A stretch of DNA of 13,751 nucleotides from JAVMKJ01 sp031732875 (lineage in GTDB: Bacteria; Pseudomonadota; Gammaproteobacteria; Competibacterales; Competibacteraceae). Numbering within the stretch: position 1 is the first letter of the stretch; every line of letters starts with the position of its first letter. Shown one piece after another: positions 1 through 6,197 of this stretch. The DNA is taken from the NCBI GenBank assembly GCA_031732875.1, contig JAVMKL010000280.1, forward strand, positions 1 to 13,751. The letters are read 5' to 3'. The position numbers and the translations under genes are program-made. The notes beneath the pieces were generated by a model. It ran no database searches and was not told the origin of the DNA. It worked only from the letters and a program-made list of their open reading frames with translations.

Positions 1-2
1 AT

Positions 3-54
3 GGGGGTCAATTTTCGGTGTCGTCAGGGGGTCAGTTTCTGGTGTCGCTTGACA
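3..54. repeat. Tandem 21-bp repeats, probable end of an IS21-type element
   Basis: Two copies of a 21-bp unit of the form GGGGGTCA-(n)-GGTGTCG lie at 3-23 and 27-47 with 24-bp periodicity, followed by CTTGACA ending at 54. Multiple short terminal repeats and a terminus reading 5'-TGTCA on the opposite strand resemble the ends of IS21-family elements. No transposase gene is inside the window, so the element would extend to the left or be only a remnant. The family assignment is inference; the tandem repeat is directly visible. Confidence 0.4.
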
Positions 55-80
55 GTTTCGGTGCGTGCGGGTCCCTTGAT

Positions 81-124
81 GGCGCGTCTACCCCCTCCTA
101 ACCTCCCCCTTGGCAAGGGGGAGG
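81..124. repeat. Left outer inverted-repeat arm with internal hairpin
   Basis: A 44-base arm inverted relative to 702-745 with one mismatch, which falls in the hairpin loop. The inner part, 102-124, is a perfect 10-bp stem (CCTCCCCCTT / AAGGGGGAGG) with a 3-base loop GGC. Confidence 0.85.
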
Positions 125-143
125 AAGTGGGAATGGCGATAGG

Positions 144-183
144 GGCAGCTTTAAAGTCTTCCCCTTGGCAAGGGGGAGGAACC
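144..183. repeat. Left inner palindromic repeat
   Basis: Contains AAGTCTTCCCCTT, loop GGC and AAGGGGGAGGAACC. Bases 158-183 are the inverted counterpart of 666-691 (23 of 26, differing only in the loop). The leading part at 144-157 also resembles the inverted flank of the hairpin at 617-652. It lies about 50 bases before the start codon of the endonuclease gene, so it would fall in the 5' leader of a transcript that starts further left. Confidence 0.7.
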
Positions 184-232
184 GAGAACGGTAGTGTCTT
201 CTTTCGTAGGAAAGGCTTGAAGAGGGTTCTCG

Positions 233-631
233 ATGACCGTGCTGTTCAACCGAGCTTCCGAAAAACAAAAACGCCAACTGTTGCGTAATCAGAGCCCCCC
301 AGCCGAACAGCGGTTGTGGTTCCGATTACGTAACCGTCAACTCCTGGGCTATCGGTTTCGCCGACAGTATGGTATCGGTCGTTATGTACTGGATTTCTAT
401 TGCCCCCAAATCCGGTTGGCCATCGAAATCGATGGAGACAGCCATTTTCAACCGGGTGCACCCGAGTATGACCGGCAACGGCAAGACTATATTGAATCTT
501 TGGGGATACATTTTTTGCGTTTTACCAATACTGACGTATTCCAACATCTGGATGAAGTGGTAGCGCGGATTGCAGAGGTTGCGGAGGGATTTTCGGCTGG
601 GTTGACCCCCTCTAAATCTCCCCCTTCGTAA
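233..631 (+). CDS. DUF559 endonuclease-domain protein (Vsr-like fold)
   Basis: A 132-residue protein with the full DUF559 pattern: SPPAEQRLW at 21-29, GYRFRRQYGIGRYVLDFYC at 39-57, IEIDGDSH at 64-71, a YDRQRQDYI helix, then LRFTNTDV. E25, D54, E65 and D67 are the likely metal-binding residues of this PD-(D/E)XK/Vsr-like family, so a small DNA nuclease role is expected; the substrate is unknown. The ATG at 233 has a purine-rich AGAGGG about 10 bases upstream and starts right before the family's conserved N-terminus. The last residues (LTPSKSPPS) and the stop codon are encoded by the right-hand palindrome at 617-639, so the repeat supplies the end of the gene. It is the only gene in the inverted-repeat unit 81-745. 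Family assignment is secure; biological role and mobility are inference. Confidence 0.88.
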   Translation: MTVLFNRASEKQKRQLLRNQSPPAEQRLWFRLRNRQLLGYRFRRQYGIGRYVLDFYCPQIRLAIEIDGDSHFQPGAPEYDRQRQDYIESLGIHFLRFTNTDVFQHLDEVVARIAEVAEGFSAGLTPSKSPPS

Positions 632-639
632 GGGGGAGA
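617..639. repeat. Right palindrome overlapping the end of the DUF559 gene
   Basis: Perfect 10-bp stem TCTCCCCCTT / AAGGGGGAGA with loop CGT. The stop codon of the endonuclease gene (629-631) lies across the loop and second arm. The hairpin could also act on transcript ends, but there is no U-run after it. Confidence 0.75.
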
Positions 640-665
640 CTTTAGCTGTGCCTGCCCTCTACTCT

Positions 666-691
666 GGTTCCTCCCCCTTCGTAAGGGGAAG
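666..691. repeat. Right middle palindromic repeat
   Basis: Inverted copy of 158-183. Only the 3-base loop differs (CGT here, GGC on the left when each is read on the plus strand). Confidence 0.75.
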
Positions 692-701
692 TGTTCTGGT
701 T

Positions 702-745
702 CCTCCCCCTTACCAAGGGGGAGGTTAGGAGGGGGTAGACGCGCC
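702..745. repeat. Right outer inverted-repeat arm with internal hairpin
   Basis: Inverted copy of 81-124 with 43 of 44 identities. The hairpin at 702-724 has a perfect 10-bp stem with loop ACC. It marks the right boundary of the DUF559 unit; the following 746-801 holds only pyrimidine-rich sequence without a gene. Confidence 0.85.
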
Positions 746-801
746 CGCAAGCCTCCCCTCAATCTTCCTTTTCTCCTCCTTATACAAATTACCAATAGAT
801 T

Positions 802-1865
802 TTACTTTTTTAATGCGGATAGAATAAAATCGAAGCTGGTTAAAGAAGCCACTTGACTTGGGAGAATGGATTGGACGATTTCATCAACTTTCTCACGCAA
901 TCCATCCAATGTTTTCAAATTTATCCAGCACAACTTATCTTTCATAAATTGCCATACTCGTTCAATCGGGTTCAGATCGGGACTTTAAGGTGGTTGAAAC
1001 AACAAGACAATATTATCGGGAATCATGAGGTTTTTAGCAGAATGAAACCGACCGTTATCTAGTTGAATCATGTTGAGACTATGCGGATAATCTTTAGAAA
1101 ATTCATCCAAAAACAACTGGAAACAATCAGCATTTAAATGAGAAAATTCTAAAAAGAAATTCTCGCCACTCAGCGGTTCAACCGCACCATAAAGATAAAA
1201 CGATTGAAAATTCCATTGGACCGGACCGACTGGCTTGATCCCGAGTGCGGTCAGAATCCGTCGGGTAATCGTCTTTAATCAAAAGCGGCTTTCATCTTGA
1301 CTCCAATAGCGTAATGGTCGGGCCGTATCTTTCTCAACTTGTTGAAGAACATCAATTAGTTCAATTTGTCGCGAGAGTTTTTTTTAAAGGAAACCACCGC
1401 TTCCTCGCTGCGACGAATGCTGGTTGGCCGGGCGACTTTGAGTTTCGCTTTTAATCGATAACGAACCACTTGATGCACCGTTGAATAAGGAATCTCCGCC
1501 TCGTATTCCTGGAGAAGCCACTGTTGAATTTCTCCATAACTATGAAACCCTTGGGTCGGATCATTCAGGCGGAGTTGGAGTTCGGCCACCATGGTTTCAG
1601 AAATTTTGGAACGACGACCCCCGTGGTAGTTCCACTGCAACAGCCCGGTCAGGCCTTGGGTACGATACAATTTAAGCCACTTCACGACGACGGATTTTGA
1701 TCGCCCTAAATGATCGGCTAACTCTTGCAAGGAATTAAAAAACTCCGTTTTAATCCAGTAGAGAATTTGTAGACGCTCTCGAAACTTAGCGCGGGTCTGC
1801 GCGTTCATGATTTCCCTTAATTCTTCGGCGGATTCTTGGATTTCGACATGTAATGAGCGGCTCAT
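802..1865 (-). pseudogene. IS630-family transposase, disrupted
   Basis: Read on the minus strand from the ATG at 1865, the first 169 codons give the N-terminal helix-turn-helix part (LQELADHLGRSKSVVVKWL, then YSTVHQVVRYRL). A run of 8 T at 1378-1385 (A on the coding strand) appears one base short and shifts the frame to a stop at 1356. In the restored frame the DDE domain continues to a stop at 802-804: WSQDESRF, IQLDNGRFHSAKNL and SPDLNPIERVW carry the three acidic residues. Two nonsense codons interrupt it, TGA (coding strand) at 1279-1281 just after ESRF, and TAA at 985-987 just before SPDLNP. Total length, about 354 codons, is normal for IS630. The DNA is visibly richer in A+T than its surroundings, as expected for a recent arrival. 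Terminal inverted repeats could not be identified with confidence. Confidence 0.88.
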
Positions 1866-1897
1866 GATTCGATCATCAAAGTAGGGTTGAAAAAAAT

Positions 1898-1906
1898 ATT
1901 ATAACA
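1898..1906 (-). promoter_or_regulatory. Possible extended -10 promoter element of the transposase
   Basis: On the minus strand this reads TGTTATAAT, an extended -10 hexamer, about 33 bases before the transposase ATG. No good -35 is present at the expected distance. Weak evidence from motif only. Confidence 0.3.
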
Positions 1907-1910
1907 CAAT

Positions 1911-2567
1911 CTAGCCGTAAATGGTATAACCCAACACCATCGCCGGTTCGGGGCAGTCCAGCTTCGGCTTGATGGCGCTGGGTTGGTTGGGCAGAAAAAA
2001 CTGGTGTTCCCAGTGATCGCGCCGGGCCTGGATGAAGATTGCCAGGTCGTGACGCAGGCCGGTTGGTTCCCGCGCCGGCGGGGGTGCCGAGGCCAACTGC
2101 CGGACGGTCCAGTCGGCGGTACGGGCGTACAGGGCGTTGCGGTCACCGGAACCCATCTTATCGAGCGGTTCGGCCGGGCTGTTGACACCGATGGTGTCGG
2201 CCAGGTTGACGGTGCGGGGTTTGCCATCGATCTCGATGGTGACCGACAAGGCCGCTTTGGCGACGGCGCTGACGTAGAGGATGCCCAGTTTCAGCGCGCC
2301 GCGCTCGGCCTGGCGCAGCAGAAAGGGCAACTCGTGGGTTTTGATGTACTCGGAAGTCAGAAAGGGATTGCTGACGAGCAGGATGCCGATCTTCGATTCG
2401 GCCAGCGCCTGTTGGATTTCAGGATGGAACTGGTCACCGATGTCGATGCGTTTTCGGTCGTACCAGACTTTGTCCCGGAGGGTGGCCACGGCCTCCAGCG
2501 CCGACGCGAGGTTTTCCAGATAGGTGAAGTCCTTGTGGCTGAAGCTGATGAAGATTTTGCTGTCCAT
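1911..2567 (-). CDS. TIR-domain protein
   Basis: A 218-residue protein. The start at 2567 is preceded by AAAGGA seven bases upstream and places MDSKIFISFSHKDF at the N-terminus, the classic first strand of a TIR domain; longer in-frame starts add only non-conserved residues. Further TIR features are VWYDRKRIDIGD at 34-45 and LLVSNPFLTSEYIKTHELPF at 63-82; E79 sits where NAD-cleaving TIR domains carry their catalytic glutamate. Bacterial TIR domains commonly act as NAD+ hydrolases or signal-producing enzymes in phage defence. Residues beyond about 140 form a short C-terminal part I do not recognise, ending in LGYTIYG. The stop codon lies only 45 bases from the IS630 start, so the C-terminus could have been truncated by that insertion. 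No Thoeris or Argonaute partner is visible nearby. Confidence 0.8.
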   Translation of the reverse strand: MDSKIFISFSHKDFTYLENLASALEAVATLRDKVWYDRKRIDIGDQFHPEIQQALAESKIGILLVSNPFLTSEYIKTHELPFLLRQAERGALKLGILYVSAVAKAALSVTIEIDGKPRTVNLADTIGVNSPAEPLDKMGSGDRNALYARTADWTVRQLASAPPPAREPTGLRHDLAIFIQARRDHWEHQFFLPNQPSAIKPKLDCPEPAMVLGYTIYG

Positions 2568-2940
2568 GGGCGTGTCCTTTAATACAACATCCGAAAGTTT
2601 TCCGTATCGGGTCAAGCATAGCAGGCAATTTCTGAGTGAAGGTGGCGATGCGATGGCGCGAGTGGCTGGAGAACTGGGACATGGCGTCCCTGAAGATTTC
2701 CATTCCCCGGAAGTGTCGAAAGACACGCGTTTCCCGCCGATGTGGAGACGCTCCAGGTTCGGCTGCGAAATTACACCAGGATGGGGCTGAACATGGCGGG
2801 GATCGAGGGTTTGCTCCCCCTCTCCATGCGTGAAGAGGGGGAGTGAGGTTCGGAGCGGTGGATGATGCTTTGCATGTCCACTCTGCCTAGTAAAACCTAT
2901 TGAGAATTGACGAAAATATTTGGGTTTGTGGAAAGAGGGC
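2568..2940. other. 373-bp spacer between TIR gene and fabI
   Basis: No complete gene found. On the plus strand, 2648-2703, preceded by GAAGG, encodes a protein-like start (MRWREWLENWDMASLKIS) that then loses sense, perhaps the 5' remnant of a gene diverging from the TIR gene. A small GTGTC-GAAA-GACAC hairpin lies at 2713-2726 and a stronger one at 2814-2843. The remaining 2844-2940 has no recognisable motif. Confidence 0.4.
2814..2843. repeat. Solitary CCCCCT-type hairpin
   Basis: Perfect 10-bp stem CTCCCCCTCT / AGAGGGGGAG around a 10-base loop. Its base composition recalls the palindromes at 102-745 but the loop is longer and the sequence differs. It lies about 100 bases beyond the fabI stop codon on the transcribed side; it has no U-run on either strand, so it is not a canonical terminator. 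Confidence 0.55.
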
Positions 2941-3726
2941 CTATTCCATCGCTCCCAGCGCGACGGTATTGAAGCCGCCGTCCACATAGACGATCTCGCC
3001 GGTGATGCCGGATGCCAGGTCCGAGCATAGGAACGCGGCTACGTTGCCCACTTCCTCGATGGTCACGCACTTGCGCAGCGGCGCGATGTGCTCGAAGGTA
3101 TCCAGCATCTTGCGGAAGTTTTTGATGCCGGAAGCCGCCAGGGTGCGGATCGGCCCGGCGGAAATGGCGTTGACCCGGATGCCTTCCGGACCCAGCGCCT
3201 GCGCCAGATAGCGGACGTTGGCGTCCAGGCTGGCCTTGGCCAAACCCATGACGTTGTAGTTGGGCACCGCGCGTACCCCGCCCAGGTAAGTCATGGCGAT
3301 CAACGCGCCCCGACGCCCCTTCATCAGCGGCCGGGCCGCCTTGGCCAGCGCCGCCAAACTGTAGGAGCTAATGTCGTGGGCGATGCGGAAATTCTCGCGG
3401 CTGATCCCCTCCAGGAAATCGCCCTCCAGCGCTTCGCGCGGCGCGTAGGCGAGCGAATGGACGACGATGTCCAGCCCGTCCCAGTGTTGCTCGAGCGTCT
3501 CGAAAACCGCTTCGATGTCGGCGTCGCTTTCCACATCGCAAGGCAGCGCGATGGAACTGCCCAGTTCGGCGGCCATCTTCTCGGCGCGGGGTTTCAGCTT
3601 GTCGTTCTGATAAGTGAAAGCGAGTTCGGCACCTTCCCGATGCATGGCTTGGGCGATACCCCAGGCGATGGAACGGTTGCTGGCGACTCCCAGGATCAGG
3701 GCGCGTTTGCCGGCGAGAAAACCCAT
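2941..3726 (-). CDS. fabI: Enoyl-[acyl-carrier-protein] reductase (NADH)
   Basis: Catalyses the last reduction of each fatty acid elongation cycle, trans-2-enoyl-ACP to acyl-ACP, in the cytosol. The 261 residues match E. coli FabI (262) end to end: MGFLAGKRALILGVASNRSI with the nucleotide-binding turn, REGAELAFTYQNDKL at 30-44, AHDISSYS at 116-123, PNYNVMGLAKAS at 155-166 and RVNAISAGPIRTLAASGIK. The catalytic pair Y157 and K164 and the second active-site tyrosine Y147 are present. Position 93 is Ala (HSLAYAP) where E. coli has Gly93, a residue known to affect diazaborine and triclosan binding. The start at 3726 has AGGAG six bases upstream. It diverges from yejA across 70 bp. In Pseudomonas fabI also neighbours a Yej/Npp-type peptide transporter operon, so this linkage looks ancestral. 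Confidence 0.97.
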   Translation of the reverse strand: MGFLAGKRALILGVASNRSIAWGIAQAMHREGAELAFTYQNDKLKPRAEKMAAELGSSIALPCDVESDADIEAVFETLEQHWDGLDIVVHSLAYAPREALEGDFLEGISRENFRIAHDISSYSLAALAKAARPLMKGRRGALIAMTYLGGVRAVPNYNVMGLAKASLDANVRYLAQALGPEGIRVNAISAGPIRTLAASGIKNFRKMLDTFEHIAPLRKCVTIEEVGNVAAFLCSDLASGITGEIVYVDGGFNTVALGAME

Positions 3727-3796
3727 AATGAACTCCTATGCATTTTAGGTATCGTTTAGACGGGTCACTGAATTCGCGAACTGTAAAGGATATTGC
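3727..3796. promoter_or_regulatory. Divergent fabI / yejA intergenic region
   Basis: The 70 bp must hold the signals for both genes unless longer transcripts reach them. Clear ribosome-binding sites are seen at each end: AGGAG for fabI (near 3733-3737, minus) and AAAGGA for yejA (3785-3790, plus). No convincing -35/-10 pair was found by eye. Confidence 0.45.
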
Positions 3797-5641
3797 ATGA
3801 CGCGCGCAAAATACCGTTTCCTCCACGGCCTGGTGGCTGGCTTGCTCGGCCTGGTCTGCGCCTTGCCGGCGACCATGGCCATCGGTGCGCCCGTGCATGG
3901 CATCGCCCTGCACGGCCAACCGAAGTATGGGCCGGACTTCAAGCATTTCGACTACGTCGATCCCAACGCGCCGAAGGGCGGCGAGGTGCGCTTTGCGGCC
4001 ATCGGCGGTTTCGATACCTTCAATCCCTTCAATATCAAGGGCCAGGCCGCCGCCGGCATCGGCCAGTTGTTCGAGACCTTGCTGACCGGCGGCGCGGACG
4101 AGCCCTTCAGCGAGTATGGCCTGATCGCCGAAAGCGTGGAGGTGCCAGATGATCGAGGTTCGGTGACGTTCAATCTGCGACTGCAGGCGAAGTTCCACGA
4201 CGGTACGCCGATCACGGCCGACGACGTCCTGTTTTCCTTCGAAACCCTGAAGACTAAAGGCACTCCGCTCTATCGGTTTTATTACGCCAACGTCGCCAAG
4301 GTCGAAAAATTGGGCGAACGGCAAGTGAAGTTCACGTTCTCTCCCGGCGAGAACCGCGAGCTGCCGCTGATCGTGGGCCAAATGCCGGTGCTCTCCCGGA
4401 AATACTGGCAGGATCGCGATTTCGGCGCGACGACGCTGGAGGTGCCGGTCGGCAGTGGTCCTTACCGGATCGAGCGATTCGAGCCGGGCCGTTTCATCGT
4501 CTACCGGCGGGACGAAAATTACTGGGGCAAGGATTTGCCGGTGAACCGGGGATTCAACAACATCGACCGACTGCGCTACGACTACTACCGCGATGTCACC
4601 GTGGCCCTGGAAGCCTTCAAGTCCGGCGCCTACGATCTGCGGATGGAGAACAGCGCCAAGCAATGGGCGACCGGCTACGACTTCCCGGCGCTGGAGAAGG
4701 GGCTGGTCAAAAAGGAGACTTTCTCCAGGCAGATGCCGGCCGGGATGCAGGGTTTCGCGTTCAACCTGCGCCGGCCGCTGTTCCAGGATCCGCGAGTCCG
4801 CCAGGCGCTGGCCTACGCCTTCGATTTCGAGTGGAGCAACCGTAACCTCTTCTACGGTCAGTACACCCGCACCCGCAGCTATTTCGATAATTCCGAACTG
4901 GCGGCGCAGGGTTTGCCTTCGCCGGAGGAACTGGCGGTGCTGGAACCGTTGCGCAAGGAACTGCCGCCCGAGGTGTTTACCACGGCTTACCAGCCGCCAA
5001 CCGCCGGCGACGACGCCCAACTCCGCGCCAATTTTCAGAAGGCGCTACAGTTGTTGCAGGAAGCGGGTTGGGTGTTCCGCGACCGCAAGCTGGTCAGCGC
5101 CAAGACCGGCGAGCCGTTCCGCTTCGAGTTGCTGATCGCCGAACCCACCTGGGAACGGATCGCGCTGCCGTTCGCCCGCAATCTGGAACGGCTGGGTATC
5201 GAGATGAACGTGCGCTCGGTGGATTCCGCCCAGTACGAAAATCGGGAACGCAGCTTCGATTTCGACATGATCGTCAACGTCTGGGGTCAGTCGCTGTCCC
5301 CCGGCAACGAGCAGCGGGAATTCTGGAGCAGCGCCGCCGCCGATCAGCCCGGCAGCCGCAATCTGGTCGGCCTGAAAAATCCGGCCATCGATAAGTTGGT
5401 GGATCAGGTGATCGCCGCCCCCGACCGCGCCACTCTGGTAACCCGGGTCCGGGCGCTGGACCGGGCGCTGCAATGGAGTTTTCTGGTGATCCCGCACTGG
5501 CATATTCCCTACGACCGCGTCGCGTTCTGGGACAAGTTCGGTTATCCCGCGGTAACCCCCTTGCAAGGGGTACAGTTGAACGCCTGGTGGGTTGATCCGG
5601 CCAGGGACAAGACCTTGACCGAGCGCAAGGCCGGGAAGTAA
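3797..5641 (+). CDS. yejA: Peptide ABC transporter periplasmic binding protein YejA
   Basis: A 614-residue extracellular solute-binding protein of the SBP_bac_5 (DppA/OppA-like) family. It captures peptides in the periplasm for the YejBEF importer; E. coli YejABEF takes up microcin C and other peptides. A signal peptide covers about residues 1-31, with a hydrophobic core from 11 to 24. The YejA signature HGQPKYGPDFKHFDYVDPNA (39-58) followed by PKGG comes next, then FHDGTPITADDVLFSFE at 133-149 and the C-terminal WHIPYDRVAFW region. The ATG at 3797 has AAAGGA six bases upstream and places the signal peptide correctly. Its normal partner yejB is not adjacent: 4.7 kb of toxin-antitoxin and restriction genes intervene. 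The gene itself is full length without visible defects. Confidence 0.95.
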   Translation: MTRAKYRFLHGLVAGLLGLVCALPATMAIGAPVHGIALHGQPKYGPDFKHFDYVDPNAPKGGEVRFAAIGGFDTFNPFNIKGQAAAGIGQLFETLLTGGADEPFSEYGLIAESVEVPDDRGSVTFNLRLQAKFHDGTPITADDVLFSFETLKTKGTPLYRFYYANVAKVEKLGERQVKFTFSPGENRELPLIVGQMPVLSRKYWQDRDFGATTLEVPVGSGPYRIERFEPGRFIVYRRDENYWGKDLPVNRGFNNIDRLRYDYYRDVTVALEAFKSGAYDLRMENSAKQWATGYDFPALEKGLVKKETFSRQMPAGMQGFAFNLRRPLFQDPRVRQALAYAFDFEWSNRNLFYGQYTRTRSYFDNSELAAQGLPSPEELAVLEPLRKELPPEVFTTAYQPPTAGDDAQLRANFQKALQLLQEAGWVFRDRKLVSAKTGEPFRFELLIAEPTWERIALPFARNLERLGIEMNVRSVDSAQYENRERSFDFDMIVNVWGQSLSPGNEQREFWSSAAADQPGSRNLVGLKNPAIDKLVDQVIAAPDRATLVTRVRALDRALQWSFLVIPHWHIPYDRVAFWDKFGYPAVTPLQGVQLNAWWVDPARDKTLTERKAGK

Positions 5642-5671
5642 TCCTGGTTAGGCATCCTCGCCGCTGAGGGT

Positions 5672-5932
5672 TCAGTGCGAGTCGTAATGCCGTCCGCATT
5701 GCATGATCGTGATTTCGTCGTTCTCGACGATGTACACGATCCGGTTCGCCTCATCAACCCGCCTCGACCATTGCCCGGAGAGTTGATGTCGCAAGGGTTC
5801 CGGCTTGCCGATACCCTCGAATGGCGACCGCTGAACGTCTTGAATCAGCCGGTTGATCTTCCGTAGCATGGCCTTGTCGGACTGCCAACTGAGGTAGTCC
5901 GCCCATGCGCCTTCCATGAATTTAATCTTCAT
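5672..5932 (-). CDS. yoeB: YoeB-family mRNA interferase toxin
   Basis: An 86-residue toxin that, in this family, binds the ribosome and cleaves mRNA in the A site. The sequence follows E. coli YoeB (84 residues) almost throughout: WADYLSWQSDK, KINRLIQD, PFEGIGKPEPL, LSGQWSRRV, ANRIVYIVEND and the terminal CGRHY. The catalytic residues are retained as E45, R64 and H82 with Y83 following. The start at 5932 gives the conserved MKIKFMEGAW N-terminus; a longer in-frame start adds only low-complexity residues. It overlaps the end of the antitoxin gene by 11 bases, the standard antitoxin-first arrangement with translational coupling. It converges on yejA, whose stop codon is 30 bases away. Confidence 0.94.
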   Translation of the reverse strand: MKIKFMEGAWADYLSWQSDKAMLRKINRLIQDVQRSPFEGIGKPEPLRHQLSGQWSRRVDEANRIVYIVENDEITIMQCGRHYDSH

Positions 5933-6137
5933 CGGGCAGCAGTTCCCGCTCGATGATGTTTCGCCCGTGCCGGTAGTCATCAAGCCGCTGCAGGAGGATG
6001 CTCCGGTTCGGTTCGCGCAGCAGGAACGTGGTTTCATCCTCGGAAGCGGCGGCGCGCAACAGTGCTTCGTACTCGGCTATCGGCAGAATCACGGAAATCC
6101 GTTCTCCTGCCTCATTAACAATGTATTGTGTGCTCAT
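5922..6137 (-). CDS. Phd/YefM-type antitoxin of YoeB, short form
   Basis: A 71-residue protein immediately upstream of yoeB and overlapping it by 11 bases. The start at 6137 has GGAGG seven bases upstream; an earlier in-frame ATG (6170) lacks such a site. The N-terminal STQYIVNEAGERISVILPIA corresponds to the beta-hairpin part of Phd/YefM proteins, and FLLREPNRSILLQRLDDYRH resembles the toxin-binding helix of YefM (YLLRSP... followed by a helix ending in SGK). About the first 20 residues of the usual YefM DNA-binding fold appear to be missing, so autoregulation may differ from the textbook yefM-yoeB case. Pairing with YoeB is firm from context; the subfamily name is less certain. Confidence 0.85.
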   Translation of the reverse strand: MSTQYIVNEAGERISVILPIAEYEALLRAAASEDETTFLLREPNRSILLQRLDDYRHGRNIIERELLPDED

Positions 6138-6197
6138 CAGCGATCCTCCACCCTTGCCGGGTAGGGACAATGTTAAAGATTAAACCGGAAGTGATCC
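6138..6197. promoter_or_regulatory. Shared divergent control region of antitoxin-toxin and restriction genes
   Basis: Sixty bases separate the antitoxin start from the restriction-modification start and must contain the promoters for both unless transcription comes from outside. Seen here: ribosome-binding sites GGAGG (minus) and GGAAG (6187-6191, plus), an imperfect CCCT...AGGG dyad around 6150-6165, and an AT-rich TTAAAGATTAAA at 6173-6184 that could serve as a -10 region on either strand. Phd/YefM-YoeB complexes normally repress their own promoter, so binding here could also affect the restriction gene; this is inference. Confidence 0.4.

Larger units (their letters stand above)
81..745. 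mobile_element. DUF559 gene cassette bounded by nested palindromic inverted repeats
   Basis: A 665-bp unit with an endonuclease gene at 233-631 in the centre. The outer arms, 81-124 and 702-745, are inverted copies matching at 43 of 44 bases. Inside them 158-183 and 666-691 are inverted copies differing only in a 3-base loop. Each arm also carries its own CCTCCCCCTT / AAGGGGGAGG hairpin, so the layout is REP-like palindromes arranged symmetrically around one gene. No target duplication is obvious at the borders (flanks at 72-80 and 746-754 do not match), and no transposase lies inside. The unit may be a passively or trans-mobilised element, or a gene caught between spreading palindromes. Confidence 0.55.

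Noticed and set aside
1..288. Open frame of 95 codons on the plus strand at the left edge
   Set aside because: It runs through IS-end repeats and palindromes, and the translated sequence is only repeat translation with no domain.
2713..2726. GTGTC-GAAA-GACAC hairpin
   Set aside because: A 5-bp stem alone, with no conserved context; not enough to call an RNA element.
2568..2987. N-terminal extension of the TIR protein to an upstream start
   Set aside because: The added residues show no conservation pattern and run into fabI; a good ribosome-binding site stands before 2567.
3368..5020. 550-codon open frame antisense to fabI and yejA
   Set aside because: A shadow of GC-rich codon structure; both genes on the other frames are fully recognisable.
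5557..5570. Perfect 14-bp palindrome CCCCTTGCAAGGGG resembling the left-hand palindromes
   Set aside because: It lies inside intact yejA coding for a normal stretch of the protein (TPLQGVQ) and lacks the flanking repeat sequence.
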